DNA of 64,000 nucleotides from Patiria miniata. Taxonomy: Eukaryota; Echinodermata; Asteroidea; Valvatida; Asterinidae. Location: assembly GCF_015706575.1 (NCBI RefSeq), contig NW_024037053.1, forward strand, positions 1,984,001 through 2,048,000. The letters are read 5' to 3'. Every line of letters starts with the position of its first letter. The stretch's first letter is position 1. Shown here piece after piece: positions 51,588-63,399 of the stretch. The notes beneath the pieces are model-generated. The model saw nothing but the letters and a program-made list of their open reading frames with translations, was not told the DNA's origin and did not search any database. A program made the position numbers and the translations under genes.

Positions 51588-53531
51588 GTAAGGAAATGTT
51601 TAGCTAAACCCAGGGAAAAAGTGGGTCATAATAAAGCCCCATTCCCGAACACGTCTTACTAGACCTAGAGAGGGCCGGCCTAGTCCTATAAACACAGTCA
51701 CTTGTGATCCGGGCAGTACTATCGTATAGGATTACCCCCGTAACGCTAATGAATGTTCTAAATCTGGTCCATTTCCAATGCATGAAAAGACTTCCAGTTA
51801 ATAGTCATCCTGATTTATTTATATATAATTTTGGGGCTCTGGGGCCAGCTAGACCTAAGTGTTGGTTTTTTTCTTCAAAGTTATCTATGTGACAGATTTA
51901 AGCAGTCGCTGTATTGTTCAATTCGCATTAAAAAAGTAGAAGATCATTTAAAAGTAGAATGTTGTTTCCACACATTCATCCTTTAAAATTTGGGCGTTTT
52001 GTGTTATTCTTGCGAGAATTGGGGGGGGGGAACTTGACTCTCAAAAAGAGCCATTTGGTGCTAGTCGTGAATCCTGCCGCGCACTTATACTGATGCTCTA
52101 CCATAGTACTAGTGTATCGTTTTCTGCGGACGTGCAAGAAACAATATTTATGCATTCGTGCTGTGTGCATTACAATGTCACACACATACAACGTGTATGG
52201 ACACGGCTGGAAATACGTACGCGTATGCCCCCAAAAATGTCCGTCGCGTCCGAGGCTTATTAAACAACTGGGATTTTTCGTCTTTTCTCAGGAACAGTGC
52301 GACATTAGGTTACTTTTCTCTCAACCAGAACCTTAAAATAAGACGAGTATTATCCAAAGCATACAAATCTCGGCGAGACCAGGCCGTAGTGCCCCTTTAA
52401 CATGAACAATTGAAGTTGAGATGCATTAGACCATTGAGAAGAAAAAAAATAATGCTTTTTTGGTAAAGTTGAACGCCCTGAACCACCCGCTTTCGTCATT
52501 GACAACAAAGTGCAGCGCACACAGCGAAGCCCGGGCTCTGCTCTTTTCAATGTCAAGACCTAAGCCCAAGGCAAACTGTCCTTGAGATAATTAAATTGGA
52601 TGTAATTTCAACATTTTGGTTGCAGCAAAAAGAGTGTATTCAGTTATCTAAACTGATACCCTGTCAACACCAATTTGATACCAAGGGTATTGATGTACAT
52701 GTAGCCCTAGAAATCCGTTTCCCAACGATATTGTCCTGCCAGATCTATCAATCTGTGTTATTCGAAGTACCAGGCGCGGGTTCAGGGGAGGGGGTGGTTT
52801 GGGAGTCACCCCCCCCCCCTGCTCTGACCAAAAAAAGACAATTAAAGCGATAATAATCACCTATATGCCCGTCTGTCCGCAAAACTCGGACACGGAGGTG
52901 TAGCCAGCGTTGATATTTGCACACTATTGTGCATGATCGTCGGATTTGAACAGCGCCCCCATTGGAAGATGGTGCCATCTCCCCCCCCCCCCCCCCCCCC
53001 CCCCCCACTTGTTAAGTTTTCCGGAGAAAATACCTGTGTGCCTTAGGTTTCAGCACTGATTTGCTGATTACAGAAAAATCTGACAATTCTGTGCTAATTG
53101 ATTTCAAATTTATACAGGTGCGCATTTTAGCAGGTTGATATGAATTGATTTAGTTTACTCAATCTTCATCGTTTTTCCTGGGCAGATTCAAGCAGTGTCT
53201 TCGTGACGCCAGAACCCGGAAGGCAGAGGTCGTCGCCGACTGGTACTTCAACATCCTCCAGCTGTCCTGCTTCGAATTGCACTACAAGCCGACGTGCGTC
53301 GAGTACCAGGGATGGTTCAGCAGAGGCGCGTGCCGGCGCTCCGAATTGGTCCCTTACGCCGAGATCGGTACGGTTGGGCCAATCGCCGTCCAGGACAGAG
53401 CTGTTAACACGACGCTGGTTTCCACATCTGTTGTTCCAGTCACTGACGGTGCCGCTGACGACGAGGATAAATCGAGCGATCAAAGCTTTGTGTCCACGGG
53501 TTCAAGTACAAGTGCAGCCAGCGACCAATGA
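50725..53531 (+). CDS. Group III secreted phospholipase A2, two exons
   Basis: Secreted Ca2+-dependent PLA2 hydrolyses the sn-2 ester of phospholipids; group III includes vertebrate PLA2G3 and insect venom enzymes. Exons 50725-51587 and 53186-53531 join in an Arg codon (AG|A), giving 402 residues. Residues 1-~22 are a signal peptide (MSPLCITVLSCTLITMIRG). A ~195-residue propeptide ends at a basic site (KRGRR, 216-220). The catalytic domain follows: TLWCGPG at 229-235 (Ca2+ loop), CCREHDHC at 252-259 with H256/D257, HCDCD at 282-286 and a Cys-rich C-terminal half in exon 2. A Ser/Thr/Asp-rich tail ends the protein. All active-site residues expected for the family are present, so it is probably functional. 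Nothing here shows it is a venom component. Confidence 0.94.
51588..53185 (+). other. PLA2 intron
   Basis: It includes poly-G (52021-52030) and poly-C (52809-52818, 52980-53006) runs and a 'gtgcccctttaa' word near 52390. No other coding sequence was seen. Confidence 0.55.
53186..53531 (+). CDS. PLA2 exon 2 (C-terminal half and tail)
   Basis: The acceptor gggcag precedes 53186. It encodes FKQCLRDARTRKAEVVADWY and further Cys residues (LSCFELHY, PTCVEY, GACRRSE), then an acidic Ser/Thr tail with stop TGA at 53529-53531. A candidate AATAAA is at 53873-53878. Confidence 0.93.
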
Positions 53532-53904
53532 ACCCAATTGCCGGCATCTTTTGATTTCATCTTTCAACTTATGGACAAAACAGGTCCATTTTTTCACTCT
53601 CAATATTTTACCTCAAGAACAGATGCAGATGCAATGCAAGAGCTCTTTTAAAGCCATTTACTTTACCTGTATGTTTTTTTTGTTCAATACGCAGTTTATT
53701 TTCCAAAGAAAAAATGGTCCGAGATTGACATAACAGGTCAATTGTGCATTCCATCCTCAGGTTTTAAATACAAATACAATGCAACAGGAGTAGTCTGGGG
53801 AGGTTTTCAAATGACAGGCCCTGGTAAACGCGTCTTTGTCATTTCGAAAAGAGAAACACTTGGTGTCTGTAGAATAAAAGTACACAGACATTTTTTTTGT
53901 TTGG

Positions 53905-54252
53905 CTCCTTGAGTCCGACTCGAGTCCCATATTCCATGACTCGGACTCGGGACTCGGAATCGAGTCACAATGACAAATGAGTCGGACTCGGACTTGGACT
54001 CGACACTGCGGACTCGGACTTGGACTCAGACTCGACCTGCGTGACTCGGGACTCGACCAGCATTTACACTGTGAGGTTTTCAAGTTTATAGCAGTACCTC
54101 AAAATTTATTTCCAATGTAAAGTTGACTCGTGACTCGGACTCGAAATTTGTGACTCATGACTCGGACTCGGACTCGACCTGCATGACTCGGGACTCGGAC
54201 TCGGGAGAAGTGACTCTGACTCGGACTCGATGTTTGGTGACTCGAATTCAAG
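53905..54252. repeat. GACTCG-based 6-bp repeat tract
   Basis: Irregular runs of gactcgg, gactcgactt and gagtcc words occupy about 350 bp on both sides of a 75-bp unique gap. It is 3' of the PLA2 gene. Confidence 0.88.
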
Positions 54253-55300
54253 TCTGGCCATTGTAGCACTGTGTGCTCTCGCCCAATAGTCCCATATACT
54301 TCAGTATTTTAATTTTTTTGGTGTTCAAAGATATCATCGAAAAAATCCTCATATTTGAAGTGCAAAATATAGTGTTTTATGAGACAATTATAAAAGACCT
54401 GTCGTGAAATTTATTGATACGAGATAATTTTTTTTTCGTTCAGAGGGTAGGACCTATAAATCATTCTTTGCTACTCTGATGCTGAAAGTTGATTGGGAAA
54501 TGAACTTTTTATTTACTTGATAATATTCTTTTATATAAGTGCTAAAGTTGACTCTACTTTAAAATGGTTCCACTCGTTAAAAAAGCCTTTTTAATGGTAG
54601 AAGTAATTGTAGTTTTTATTAAAATGCAATTTTGCATTAAAATGTATGAGGAGGCCTGCGTCGCATTGTGCGGCTCTCGTCTGAATACGCAAAGGACGCC
54701 CTCTCGTGTCTGAAAAGTCTATACGGCTTTAATACATTAAGCGAACGGGAATTCAACATCATTGTACAGACGCCCCAAAAAATATGTCCTATACAAAAGT
54801 TTCGGACGGATTTTTATCGCCGATTGTTTCAGCACAGGATACCAACTTCCTTATCGGTGTATAAAGTTAGTAATTTACCAAAGGTCAAAGGTCAGTGCAT
54901 TGTATGTCATTTGAAAAGCGATTGGTCACAATTTGTTTTAAAAAAAAAAATTTCGGTTAGGAATTTCATTTATTATCGACAAATGATAGATCTAAATATT
55001 TGTGGGGGAAAAAAAGCTCCCGTGGTAGAATTTTACAGATTATGAAAAGATAAGTATTGATCTTCGAAATAGCAGTCTAGGAATAAACAAGTTCTGAATG
55101 TGAAATTCCGTCTCGAATTTGACAATTCCTTTTGATCCGAGTATCATCCCTCTTTATATACCTGCATATTAGGTCATAGGTCAACTTGAAAGGGGTATAC
55201 CTGCGGTTAAGATTTCAGCTTTTTGTCTCTCTATCTTATTATTCAACTATTTTTTTTCTGTCTCCCAATAACAACGGATCGACGCTCTTTCACCCGTGCC
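54253..55300. other. Gene-poor stretch with one unidentified 125-codon frame
   Basis: The + frame 54668-55045 begins with an ATG-less start region and reads RLSSEYAKDALSCLKSLYGF... It has mixed composition and no recognised domain. It may be chance or a relic. Confidence 0.3.
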
Positions 55301-55775
55301 CATTGATGTCCACCCCCGCAATTTTTTTTTTTTATTTCTGCGCCGTCTGGCCGCGCGATATATTGCAGCGAAACCTAACAAACAACATGGACGACAGTAT
55401 ATTGGATGGAGAGCGGCGTACTTGTGCCTTTTTTTCCGCAATGCCACGCCGGCAGCTCAGACAGAAGAGAAAGGAGCCGGCTTTCCCACCCGTGGGCACT
55501 GGTGGGGCTCCTGGCCTTGGGTGGCCCGTGTGGTGAGGGGGCACGGGCGGCCTTGGGATGATGCAAAGTGGTGGGAGAGAGGCGTGCTAACAGTAAGAGC
55601 GGAGGTGAGGTGTTGGACGGCGTTGCTTGATGTGGGCTCCACATCATCACCGGGGCACGGCTCCCTCGGATGAGTGGGCGAGGCGCGGCGGGCGCTCGCC
55701 TGCCGGGGACACTGACACCCGTCGGTTATTGTTTCCGAGCAAGACAATTAGGCGCCGACTGCAACAACTTAAGAG
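55300..55775 (+). other. GC-rich island ending in a strong splice donor (possible first exon)
   Basis: GC content rises sharply in this otherwise AT-rich region and ends at AAGAG|GTAAGTA (55776). Two ATG frames are possible: 55387 (MDDSILDGERRTC..., stops before the donor) and 55670 (MSGRGAAGARLPG..., open to the donor). No homologue was recognised, so this is best read as a promoter with a 5' exon of an unidentified plus-strand gene or non-coding RNA whose later exons lie beyond the window. Confidence 0.35.
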
Positions 55776-56689
55776 GTAAGTAAATTGGCGAACCAGAAAA
55801 AAACCCCTGTTATTTCTCGATAAATATTTTCATTGAATGACACCTGCAATTGAAGGCCTACATGATAATTTCATTTTATTGGGGAGGGGGAGGGCGCAAA
55901 CAAAGTGGTTGCTATATAAAGAGCTTTTGTGAATAACAACTTTTGGAACCTCTTCAGTTCTTCATTTAATTTCAAAAAAGGGTCTTATAATTATGCTGAC
56001 GTGACGAATATTAACAAATTAACAATATTTTACCTTTTAACGAATGGTAATTAATATTCATTGTGTGATCATGCACAATACATAGTACTTGAAATGTCAT
56101 GTGTCTATTTCTACAGACAGTGGGTGTCCAAGTACCCTTAAAAATAAATTGCCTCAAATAACCAAGAAAACACGGGCATATTTAGGGGTATGTGGGGTTA
56201 GCTGTAAGTACAACGACCCCTTACGTCCGACCAATATTAATTATTCACAGAGTTTAAAGCAAAGTCGCGAAATGTCATGAAATAACGTCATTGTAACGAC
56301 ACTTCACAAGTCGATTCTGAAAGGTCTTTGGTGACTGTGTGTGCCGACTTCAACACATCAGTTTTTATACCCCACGCCCCGCCCCCTTAAAAAAAAAAAC
56401 AAGCTCATTCGGATCTCGGAAGCTGCGGGCCAACGAATTCTTGATCATGCATGAGTCACGTGATTGCACATGTAATTTCTGGAAGGGGTAGCTTTTATAA
56501 GTAACAAAACCAGGTTTTTAGACCCCAGTGACCCCATGATGACCTTTGACCCCAGTTTGGTCATGTGACATGTTTGGGCTTGGCTACTGATATTTTTGAC
56601 AAAGTTTGGTTGAAATCGGTCAAAATATGTAGGAGCAATAGACAATGTCAAAGTTTGTTACTAACTAACGGACTAAACGGAGAGACATG
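55776..56689. other. Unannotated AT-rich stretch
   Basis: Short frames only. 56480-56650 carries tgacctttgaccc-type words (gaccccagtgaccccatgat) common in invertebrate intergenic DNA; no gene was seen. Confidence 0.5.
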
Positions 56690-56932
56690 GGCCCAATTTC
56701 ATAGAGCTGCTTAAGCTGAAAATTTGCTTAAGCACGAAAAAACATTGCTTAGTAAAATTAGGTTACCGGCCAAAACTCCATGTGATGTACATTGCTTGTG
56801 ACTGGTATTGAGCTGTTGTTTACTTAGCATAACAATCGCATGGAGTTTTGGCCGGTAACGTGATTTTATTAAGCAAGACGTTTTTGTGCTTAAGCAAATT
56901 TTGTGCTTAAGCAGCTCTATGAAATTGGCCCC
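56690..56932. mobile_element. 243-bp foldback MITE with GGGCCCAATTTCATAGAGC ends
   Basis: The arms gcccaatttcatagagctgc and gcagctctatgaaattggcc pair, as do internal ccggccaaaactccatg / catggagttttggccgg. Nearly the whole element folds into one hairpin. Confidence 0.9.
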
Positions 56933-57480
56933 TGATGATTTGTTGAGCTGCTATCCCACTTCATTACTGAAATACTGTTCTACATTATTTATATAGTACA
57001 CTCGACTAAAAGCTATAGCGTATAGATGGTTGTTTCTGTCCGTGTACGGGTGACCTATGAACCAAATTTGATTCGGAAGTAAAAAGAAAACGAGTTTTGT
57101 TTTATTCACTGCTATTCAGGCTTTATTCATGAATCGGCCATATCGAACTGAAAGCGAGGTAAAAATCTTCATTTTTTGGGAACTTGCGAATAGAAATGAA
57201 AGCAATGAAATCAAATTAATTACAAATTATTACCAGTCCGCTCCGATGAATGATTTGAAATTTGTGATTAAACATACCCTAATGTTTTAAGCCACATTTA
57301 AAAAAAATTGGAAATGAGGCTTGGAATGCATAAATATAGTCTGGTACCATCCCATTCAACAGTTTACAAATTATAAAATACATCCAGGGAACACGAGCAA
57401 AAATGCCTTCCTCGTAAGAACGGTATAACGAGAGACAGAGAGAGAGCGCGCGCATGCGCTGCTGGCTACATAATTTGACA
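56933..57480. other. Unannotated stretch
   Basis: No gene or clear repeat; a short GA-rich run (57430-57450, gagagacagagagagagc) is present. Confidence 0.5.
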
Positions 57481-57831
57481 TTAAAGGTGCAGTGTTTCAG
57501 GAGATCGCCAAAAATAAATAGTGTTTTGGCTTGTTGTCTAGTAATCATTACTGTCCAAGTAACGGATTATGGGAATCAGCAAGGGACCTTATTGATGGAG
57601 AAAATGTCGAAACCGCTGTTTGTATCTGACGTGGCATCCCTTAATACGCATTTCCAGCGGTGAATAAAACCATTGAATTTTGAGCCAAATTCACGTCAAC
57701 ATCAGACGTCTGGAAAAAAAAAAAGTGTGACTGGAATATAGACTAGCAATCCTATCAGGCTCGAATTCGGAGGAGCGATTTTTTTTCTACCCTGAAAACG
57801 ATACAAAATCCAGACAAAACTGCTCCTTTAA
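57481..57831. mobile_element. TTAA-flanked MITE, TTAAAGGTGCAGT ends
   Basis: The left ttaaaggtgcagt and right actgctcctttaa are inverted with TTAA at both ends. Length is 351 bp. Confidence 0.72.
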
Positions 57832-58937
57832 GTAATTGACTCTAAGAAGTGGAATTTGACGATGAGGCATGTATTTATTTTACTGTGTTTAACTTTTTTT
57901 GTAATAACCTCGGCCCGATTGCAGTCCGCCCATTATCCTTATACAGTACATCGAGTTTGCGGTTGTGCATATTTTCCATTTATTTTTCAGCTCCTTCAAA
58001 ACGATTCGCTTCGTGAGTTTTATGACCATAGTGCAAAATGACTGCATTTAGCTCATTTGCATATACAGCAAACCATATTAGGCCAAGTAAAAAAAACACC
58101 ATGTTTCTCGTTCGGGTTTTTGAACAAAAGGAGGAAGCAGGGCTTTTTATTTTTTATTTTTTATTTGTTTCAAGATGGCCGTCATTTAAAAATTTCCTGC
58201 AACCGTTGGTGTTTCCACTGTTCAAAGACACTTTTAAAATGAAAGATAAGTTGGACAAGAGAACTGAACATATTTACAGTGTCATTTAGACTTGTATTGG
58301 TCTACAATTTATTTTCCGATGAATTTGTGGACTTTTTCGGTGTTTTTTTACTGCATTTTTCAAAAATAAAAAATAATTAAAAAAATCCAGGCGGCCTCCA
58401 AAAAGGAAGCGGGCGGGACGAGAAACATTTTTTTTTTTTACTTCGCCTTACCGGTGATTTGTTTTAATTATTATTTAATTTTTCAACAGTGAATGCACAA
58501 TAGTTCTCCTTATGCATTAATTCCCTGTTGAACACTGTATAGTGCCATTATATACGAAGGGACTGTTTTTTTTTTCAAAATAATTTGTATAAGTCAGATG
58601 TACCGTTTCCCTATACCGATTTAAAAAAAAATTGAAAAGGAACAAAACGAAACACCAAAAGTGTAGTGTCGTTGTGAACTTTAACATTTAAAGGAAGTAC
58701 ATGTATCGTTTACTCTGCTTTAGAGTTGTTGAAAATGCCACTTCGATCCAAACCCTATAAACGCATCTGGCTATCAGGAAGAAACACAGAAACCCGGACA
58801 TATAACCAGCTGGGTTTTTTTATAGAATTTTGTAATATTTAGGGTTCCAAGAAACGATAGTATATTGATTCTGTATGATACAACTAGATAGGGCCCACGG
58901 GATGTGAATTAGTTGGCAGAAATTGTCCAGGTTTCGT
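57832..58937. other. AT-rich stretch, nothing firm
   Basis: A 59-codon frame at 57862 starts with a hydrophobic run but lacks further support. 58310-58470 has long A/T runs. Confidence 0.45.
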
Positions 58938-59342
58938 CTAAAGGGCACATAGGGTTATTTGCTTTTCTTGCATTTTGATTCGTTTCTGATAATAAAACCG
59001 TTAAAAATCCACAAAAAAATCTTCAAAACCTATACCGATTGAAGTTTTAGCTCAGTGGGTATTACACTTTTCGTAGAAAACGGTGAAAAGCCGTGCACAA
59101 CCTTTCGACCATAGAACATGTCTTCGTCTAATTCACTGTTTATTTGAAAAAAATATTAAATCAGTTAATTGACTGATCGTAGAAAATCACCTACATTTCT
59201 TGATTTCGTCTAAATGACAGCAAGCCAGCGGAATAATTTCAGGGTTTTTTTAGTACAAATACGATCTTTAATCCATGTACTACCTTTTTTTGATAATAAT
59301 TCCGTAGGTTACTTTTTTGTGATAAATGTGAGGCGTTCTGAC
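58938..59342 (-). mobile_element. TTAAAGG-type foldback element, copy 3 of 3 (reversed)
   Basis: Reverse complement of the family at 14781 and 42711. It shares cgtgcacaacctttcgacca, atttcttgatttc and taaatgacagcaagccag. It is more diverged than the other two. Confidence 0.65.
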
Positions 59343-62184
59343 ATTTTTGTTCTTCGATTCTCAGATTTATTGATGTCTGTAATCTTCGAAATGCCTACTA
59401 CAAATATTTTAAAGAAATGTTAAAGTACATCACAAACCAGTATAAAGATCGAGGAATAAAAGAGTTTTTCAGAATAAAAAAAACAACAAGTGGCATCTTT
59501 TAGTTTTACTACTACAAAACTCGAAATTTTAAAGGCCTTTTTCTCAGTATTTTACTTTTATTGTCATAACTTGTCAACGGAATGTCCGATTGAAGTGCAA
59601 GAAACAGTATTGTAAGGAGAATTTTATTCTCTTTCCTAATACCAACAAAGCTGCATGTCGACCTCTGCCCAGTTCTGTCTCATTTTGCCAGAACGCCTCA
59701 CAATTGCAGACGATCCCATTATGCCCTGAACCATCATCTCACGCCCACAGGCGAACATAATACACCGTAATGAGTTCAGCTTTGTTGCACTTTAGTGAAA
59801 TTGATGAATAGTCAACGCAATGCGAAATTCTATCTTCGTTGCTTGCCTCCACGTCATTATAGTCGAAAGTCGACGAGTCTACTTCGCACGTCACATCGTG
59901 TCAGTATAGAGGGCGCTATCGAGAGAACTGTCCTCGACGGAATCGTTCGCCGCCCGATAAACAGACGAAGCGCCCTCTATGCAATATCGGCTTTTTTTTA
60001 ATGCCGGCTCGGCAACCACGCGGTTAACCTTTCCGATGTCGTATCGGTTTCACGGATTCTGTGTGAACGAGGCGTGCGTGTCAATCGATCCAGAGGGAGC
60101 AGAATACGACCGAGCACAATGCCAACTGTCATGGGGGTTGCGCGCGGCCGAGTTGCATTTTTTCTTCTTCTTTTAGAGTACGACCGAGATTTTGTGAACA
60201 GAGACCGAGATTTGGTGAAAGAGAAACCCGCCCCGGCGATTGATTCAAACGCGTGAAATGTCAACGCCGCGGCCGATAAAAAGCAAGCTGTACAATGTTG
60301 TCTTTTTTTACGTGTGGATTTTTTTTTTGGGGGGGGGGGAAGGTCTGCTCTTTACTACGGCATCTTTTGTGAGGCTGATGGAGTAAAAAGAAGAAGAAGA
60401 AGAAAGAGGAAAGAATAGGGGGCCGGAGTCGGATGCAGCGAAATGTCATCCCAACGGTGAAACTCAGATGAGTCGGGCGGGCAGAAGAAACAAGATCCTA
60501 AATGTCAAGATGACAGACGGGCACGAAGCGGACATGTTCGAGTCACAAAGAGCTCCTCGGGGCGCAGGATTGAGGTTCCCCCGTATGGCTTATTACATGC
60601 CCTGACATTTCCACCCCTTTCTCTTACTTTGTGCCCCTTGTGTTAATCGACCAGCCGTGAGGCGAGGCAAAAAGCTAGCGACGGCGCGCTTTATAAGACG
60701 TCTTTCTGAGTGTGTCCACTTTCCGTGCATTGTCTTAAACCCCGCAGATTTTACGTCTACTCCCAAATGACCAGATGACCTTTTACGACGCGCGGAGAAA
60801 GGGGGAGAAACCCACGGGCATTTTCACAGACCGTTCACCACAAAGTCCCGTGAAAAGGTGAAAATACTGAAGCGAGCAATCCGTCGACTGAGTCGATATT
60901 CAATTGAAGTCAATTCTTACATCTGATTTAACAGGGACGGTTCTAATGGGGCGTGTATATATTTCGTGCCCCCTGAATTATAACTTACTAGCGGTGTGTG
61001 TACCGAGGCAGAAATCAAGGTTTAGTGGGAGGGAAATTGAAAGAAACTCTCTGCACTGGTTGTGAAAGGGTAGTATAATAGCGAGCACAAATGCCACACT
61101 GCCCACATATAATGTCTACAGCAAATTGCGAAGCTTGCTGTGCCCTCCTGCTGTCTGAACAGTCACAGACAGTCAAAACAATTAATCTTCTCCCCTGCCG
61201 TGCCTTTTGCGCAGGCTAGTCAGCAAAAGTCAGATCATATTTATAGCAAGTACTGTGACTAGTCAAAGTCAGTCAAGACAAAAGCAGGCCAGTGGTTGGC
61301 ACAGCTGGCTTATCCATTACCTACAGTCAGAGCATAGCTGTATCAAAATACATAAAGAGTCACATCCAGTCACTCCCGCTTTATGTAATCTGGGAGTTCT
61401 TAACTGTTAAAAAACAATCTCTTGATAGGATTTTGACTGAAAGAACAACTTGGCACAGAATATATGTTTGCATCTAGGAGGGTTAATTGTCTGTATTGTA
61501 TTTTTTTTTTCATTTTTAAATAAAAAACATGCTTTGTCCTTTCTTCTTCTTTTTTAGTCACGGGCTTATCTCCGTGAGGCAATTCTCATTTTGCCTCCAA
61601 TACATGGGGAAAATATTAATAATCATCCTCCCTGCAAATATAAAATAAAGAACATATTTTCCCTTGCAAAGATGTATTCGCAATTTGTACAGGCTTTGTT
61701 TGCAATGTTGGGTTCTTCTGTTATAGAGCGGGCAAGTTGAGCTCAAAAACCTGCGAGATTTCACGAGAATACAGCACATCCGGGCACCATGTTGTAACGT
61801 CCTTTTTTGGCATTTATTTTGTGTCCCGACTGGGCCCATCAAATCAAGGGCAAATAAACGGGTGTTGCGAAAGAAAAGAAAGCATTATTTAACAATATAG
61901 TGAAAATATTGCGAAGTGATGACTATTATAACATTAAAATGTCGACCTCAATTTCCGTTCAGTCGATCACGTAGATAACATTTGGGTACTAAATTCAAAC
62001 ACGTGATCTGTGACTAGACTAGTCGGTGTTTGGTACCAAGACGTTTACATAAAAAAAGTAAACGTTGACTGGTGAGACATGCAGGCTCCATCGAAAAGTT
62101 GCAACGAATTTCTACTTTTAATTTACCTTTACGGGATTATTGACAGTTATAACATAGAGATATATCTGATCGTTGGCAAGCATG
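59343..62184. other. Gene-poor stretch with a small inverted pair
   Basis: 'atagagggcgct' (59907) and 'agcgccctctat' (59970) are an inverted pair around 55 bp. From 60000 to 60900 the DNA is GC-richer with open frames on both strands but no recognised domain; a regulatory region or unrecognised exon is possible. Confidence 0.4.
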
Positions 62185-62664
62185 TACAGGGTGGTGCAAA
62201 AAGAAGGAAACCTTCTTTCGACAGGAATTTTAACCTACTTACTTAACTTATTTGAACTGGTTTTTTTTAATGTAGTGAAGTATAGCTCTTCAACCATACA
62301 TGGTGATAAAAATCTTTTTAAAAATCGCAAGAATAGTGTTATCATGCTAATTTGAATACGAGTCACCCACGATCACTGTTGTTCGCGTGTAAGTTTTGTG
62401 AAGTGTTTTTTGTCTTCAAATCAAGCTCCGGAGCTCAGTCAAGCGGATGGAATAAAGCCGTCCGTGGATAAACAGGTTTGGCACATGACATTTCTAAACC
62501 ACCATATCTCAGAGACGAAATGCGCATTTGCAATAAAAAAAATTCGTAACTTATGTTTAAAGATCAGTGTTTTAATACAATTAAATTGAATTGTTGAAAT
62601 GTGCTCAACAAGTAGGTGAAAATTGCTGTCAAAAGTGGGTTCCTTCTTTTAGCACCACCCTGTA
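62185..62664. mobile_element. 480-bp mariner-like MITE with TACAGGGTGGTGCAAAAAG ends
   Basis: TACAGGGTGGTGCAAAAAGA at the left mirrors tcttttagcaccaccctgta at the right, with TA at both outer ends. The frames inside are non-coding. A similar end type, TACAGGGTG, occurs at 6415. Confidence 0.85.
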
Positions 62665-63198
62665 GATAATAATGGCAGCATCTCGTGTAGTACGATTATT
62701 GCGTGCCGTTTTTGTGAGGTGAGCGAGGGGGGGGGGGTGATTTGCAACGCCCCCACAGCCCCCTCCCCCTTTGCCTTTAAATGTCAACCTCTATGCATGT
62801 TTTCACGACAAAAGGTTAATTGCCCAAGCGCAATGCTAGGCGGCTAACGGGGGTTGTTGACACAACAAACATGGCCGGGCCAGGCGCGTGCGGCGAAGGG
62901 AAAGATATCCTGGAAATATCCAATCAGAGCCCACAGCATTGGGACATAGTTGGATGTCTAGAAATCACATTACGTTTTCATGCAGTTAGAGAGCGACTGG
63001 TTGAAAGTTAGCTCGCCTCTTAAAAATTCGACTCCGCGTAGGTTCAATAATAACAGAGACTTCACGAACAACCAAGTCTCGTATTCTCTCGTACTTTCTC
63101 GAAGATGTGCAACGTTCTGGTAGTCCCACATACGGCCCTATTTAAATGCCAACGTCTCGATTCGTAAAATGGTAACAAACTGATACGAAATTCGTTAA
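62665..63198. other. Stretch with a short GC-rich ATG frame
   Basis: The ATG at 62871 (aacATGG) opens 46 codons (MAGPGACGEGKDILEISNQS...) with no recognised domain. It could be a short exon or chance. Confidence 0.25.
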
Positions 63199-63387
63199 AT
63201 GAGAATAGCAACCTCCAATTTACTGATTTTATTACTTATTGGTTCAATTTCCTTTGTTCAGAACACACATTGTCGTTACCGCGCCCTCATGCGACGAGAT
63301 GTGACCACTTGCATCGATGGCATTGACATTTCCACTTTTGGCTGCAGGACGCTAGGCAATTGCGTCGAGACACTCTGTACATTCTAA
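63199..63387 (+). CDS. Candidate small secreted Cys-rich peptide precursor
   Basis: The frame has 62 residues. Residues 1-25 look like a signal peptide (hydrophobic core LLILLLIGSISFV). A dibasic Arg-Arg at 32-33 is followed by 29 residues with Cys at 38, 49, 55 and 60. Signal, dibasic site and even Cys number are the layout of peptide-hormone or other small secreted precursors, but no known family was recognised. A single short frame like this can arise by chance. Confidence 0.3.
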   Translation: MRIATSNLLILLLIGSISFVQNTHCRYRALMRRDVTTCIDGIDISTFGCRTLGNCVETLCTF

Positions 63388-63399
63388 TTAAAATGGATG

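Noticed and set aside
53757-54083. Ser/Arg-rich minus-strand protein
   Set aside because: It is a translation of the GACTCG repeat.
57862-58041. Secreted peptide starting MRHVFILLCLTFF
   Set aside because: The hydrophobic start comes from T-rich DNA, there are no paired Cys or processing sites, and the rest is low in coding character.
60000-60264. 88-codon minus-strand frame rich in Arg/Ser/Thr
   Set aside because: It is open on both strands in a GC-rich segment without conserved motifs or splice context.
62173-62589. Two short plus-strand genes
   Set aside because: Both lie inside the mariner-like MITE at 62185-62664.
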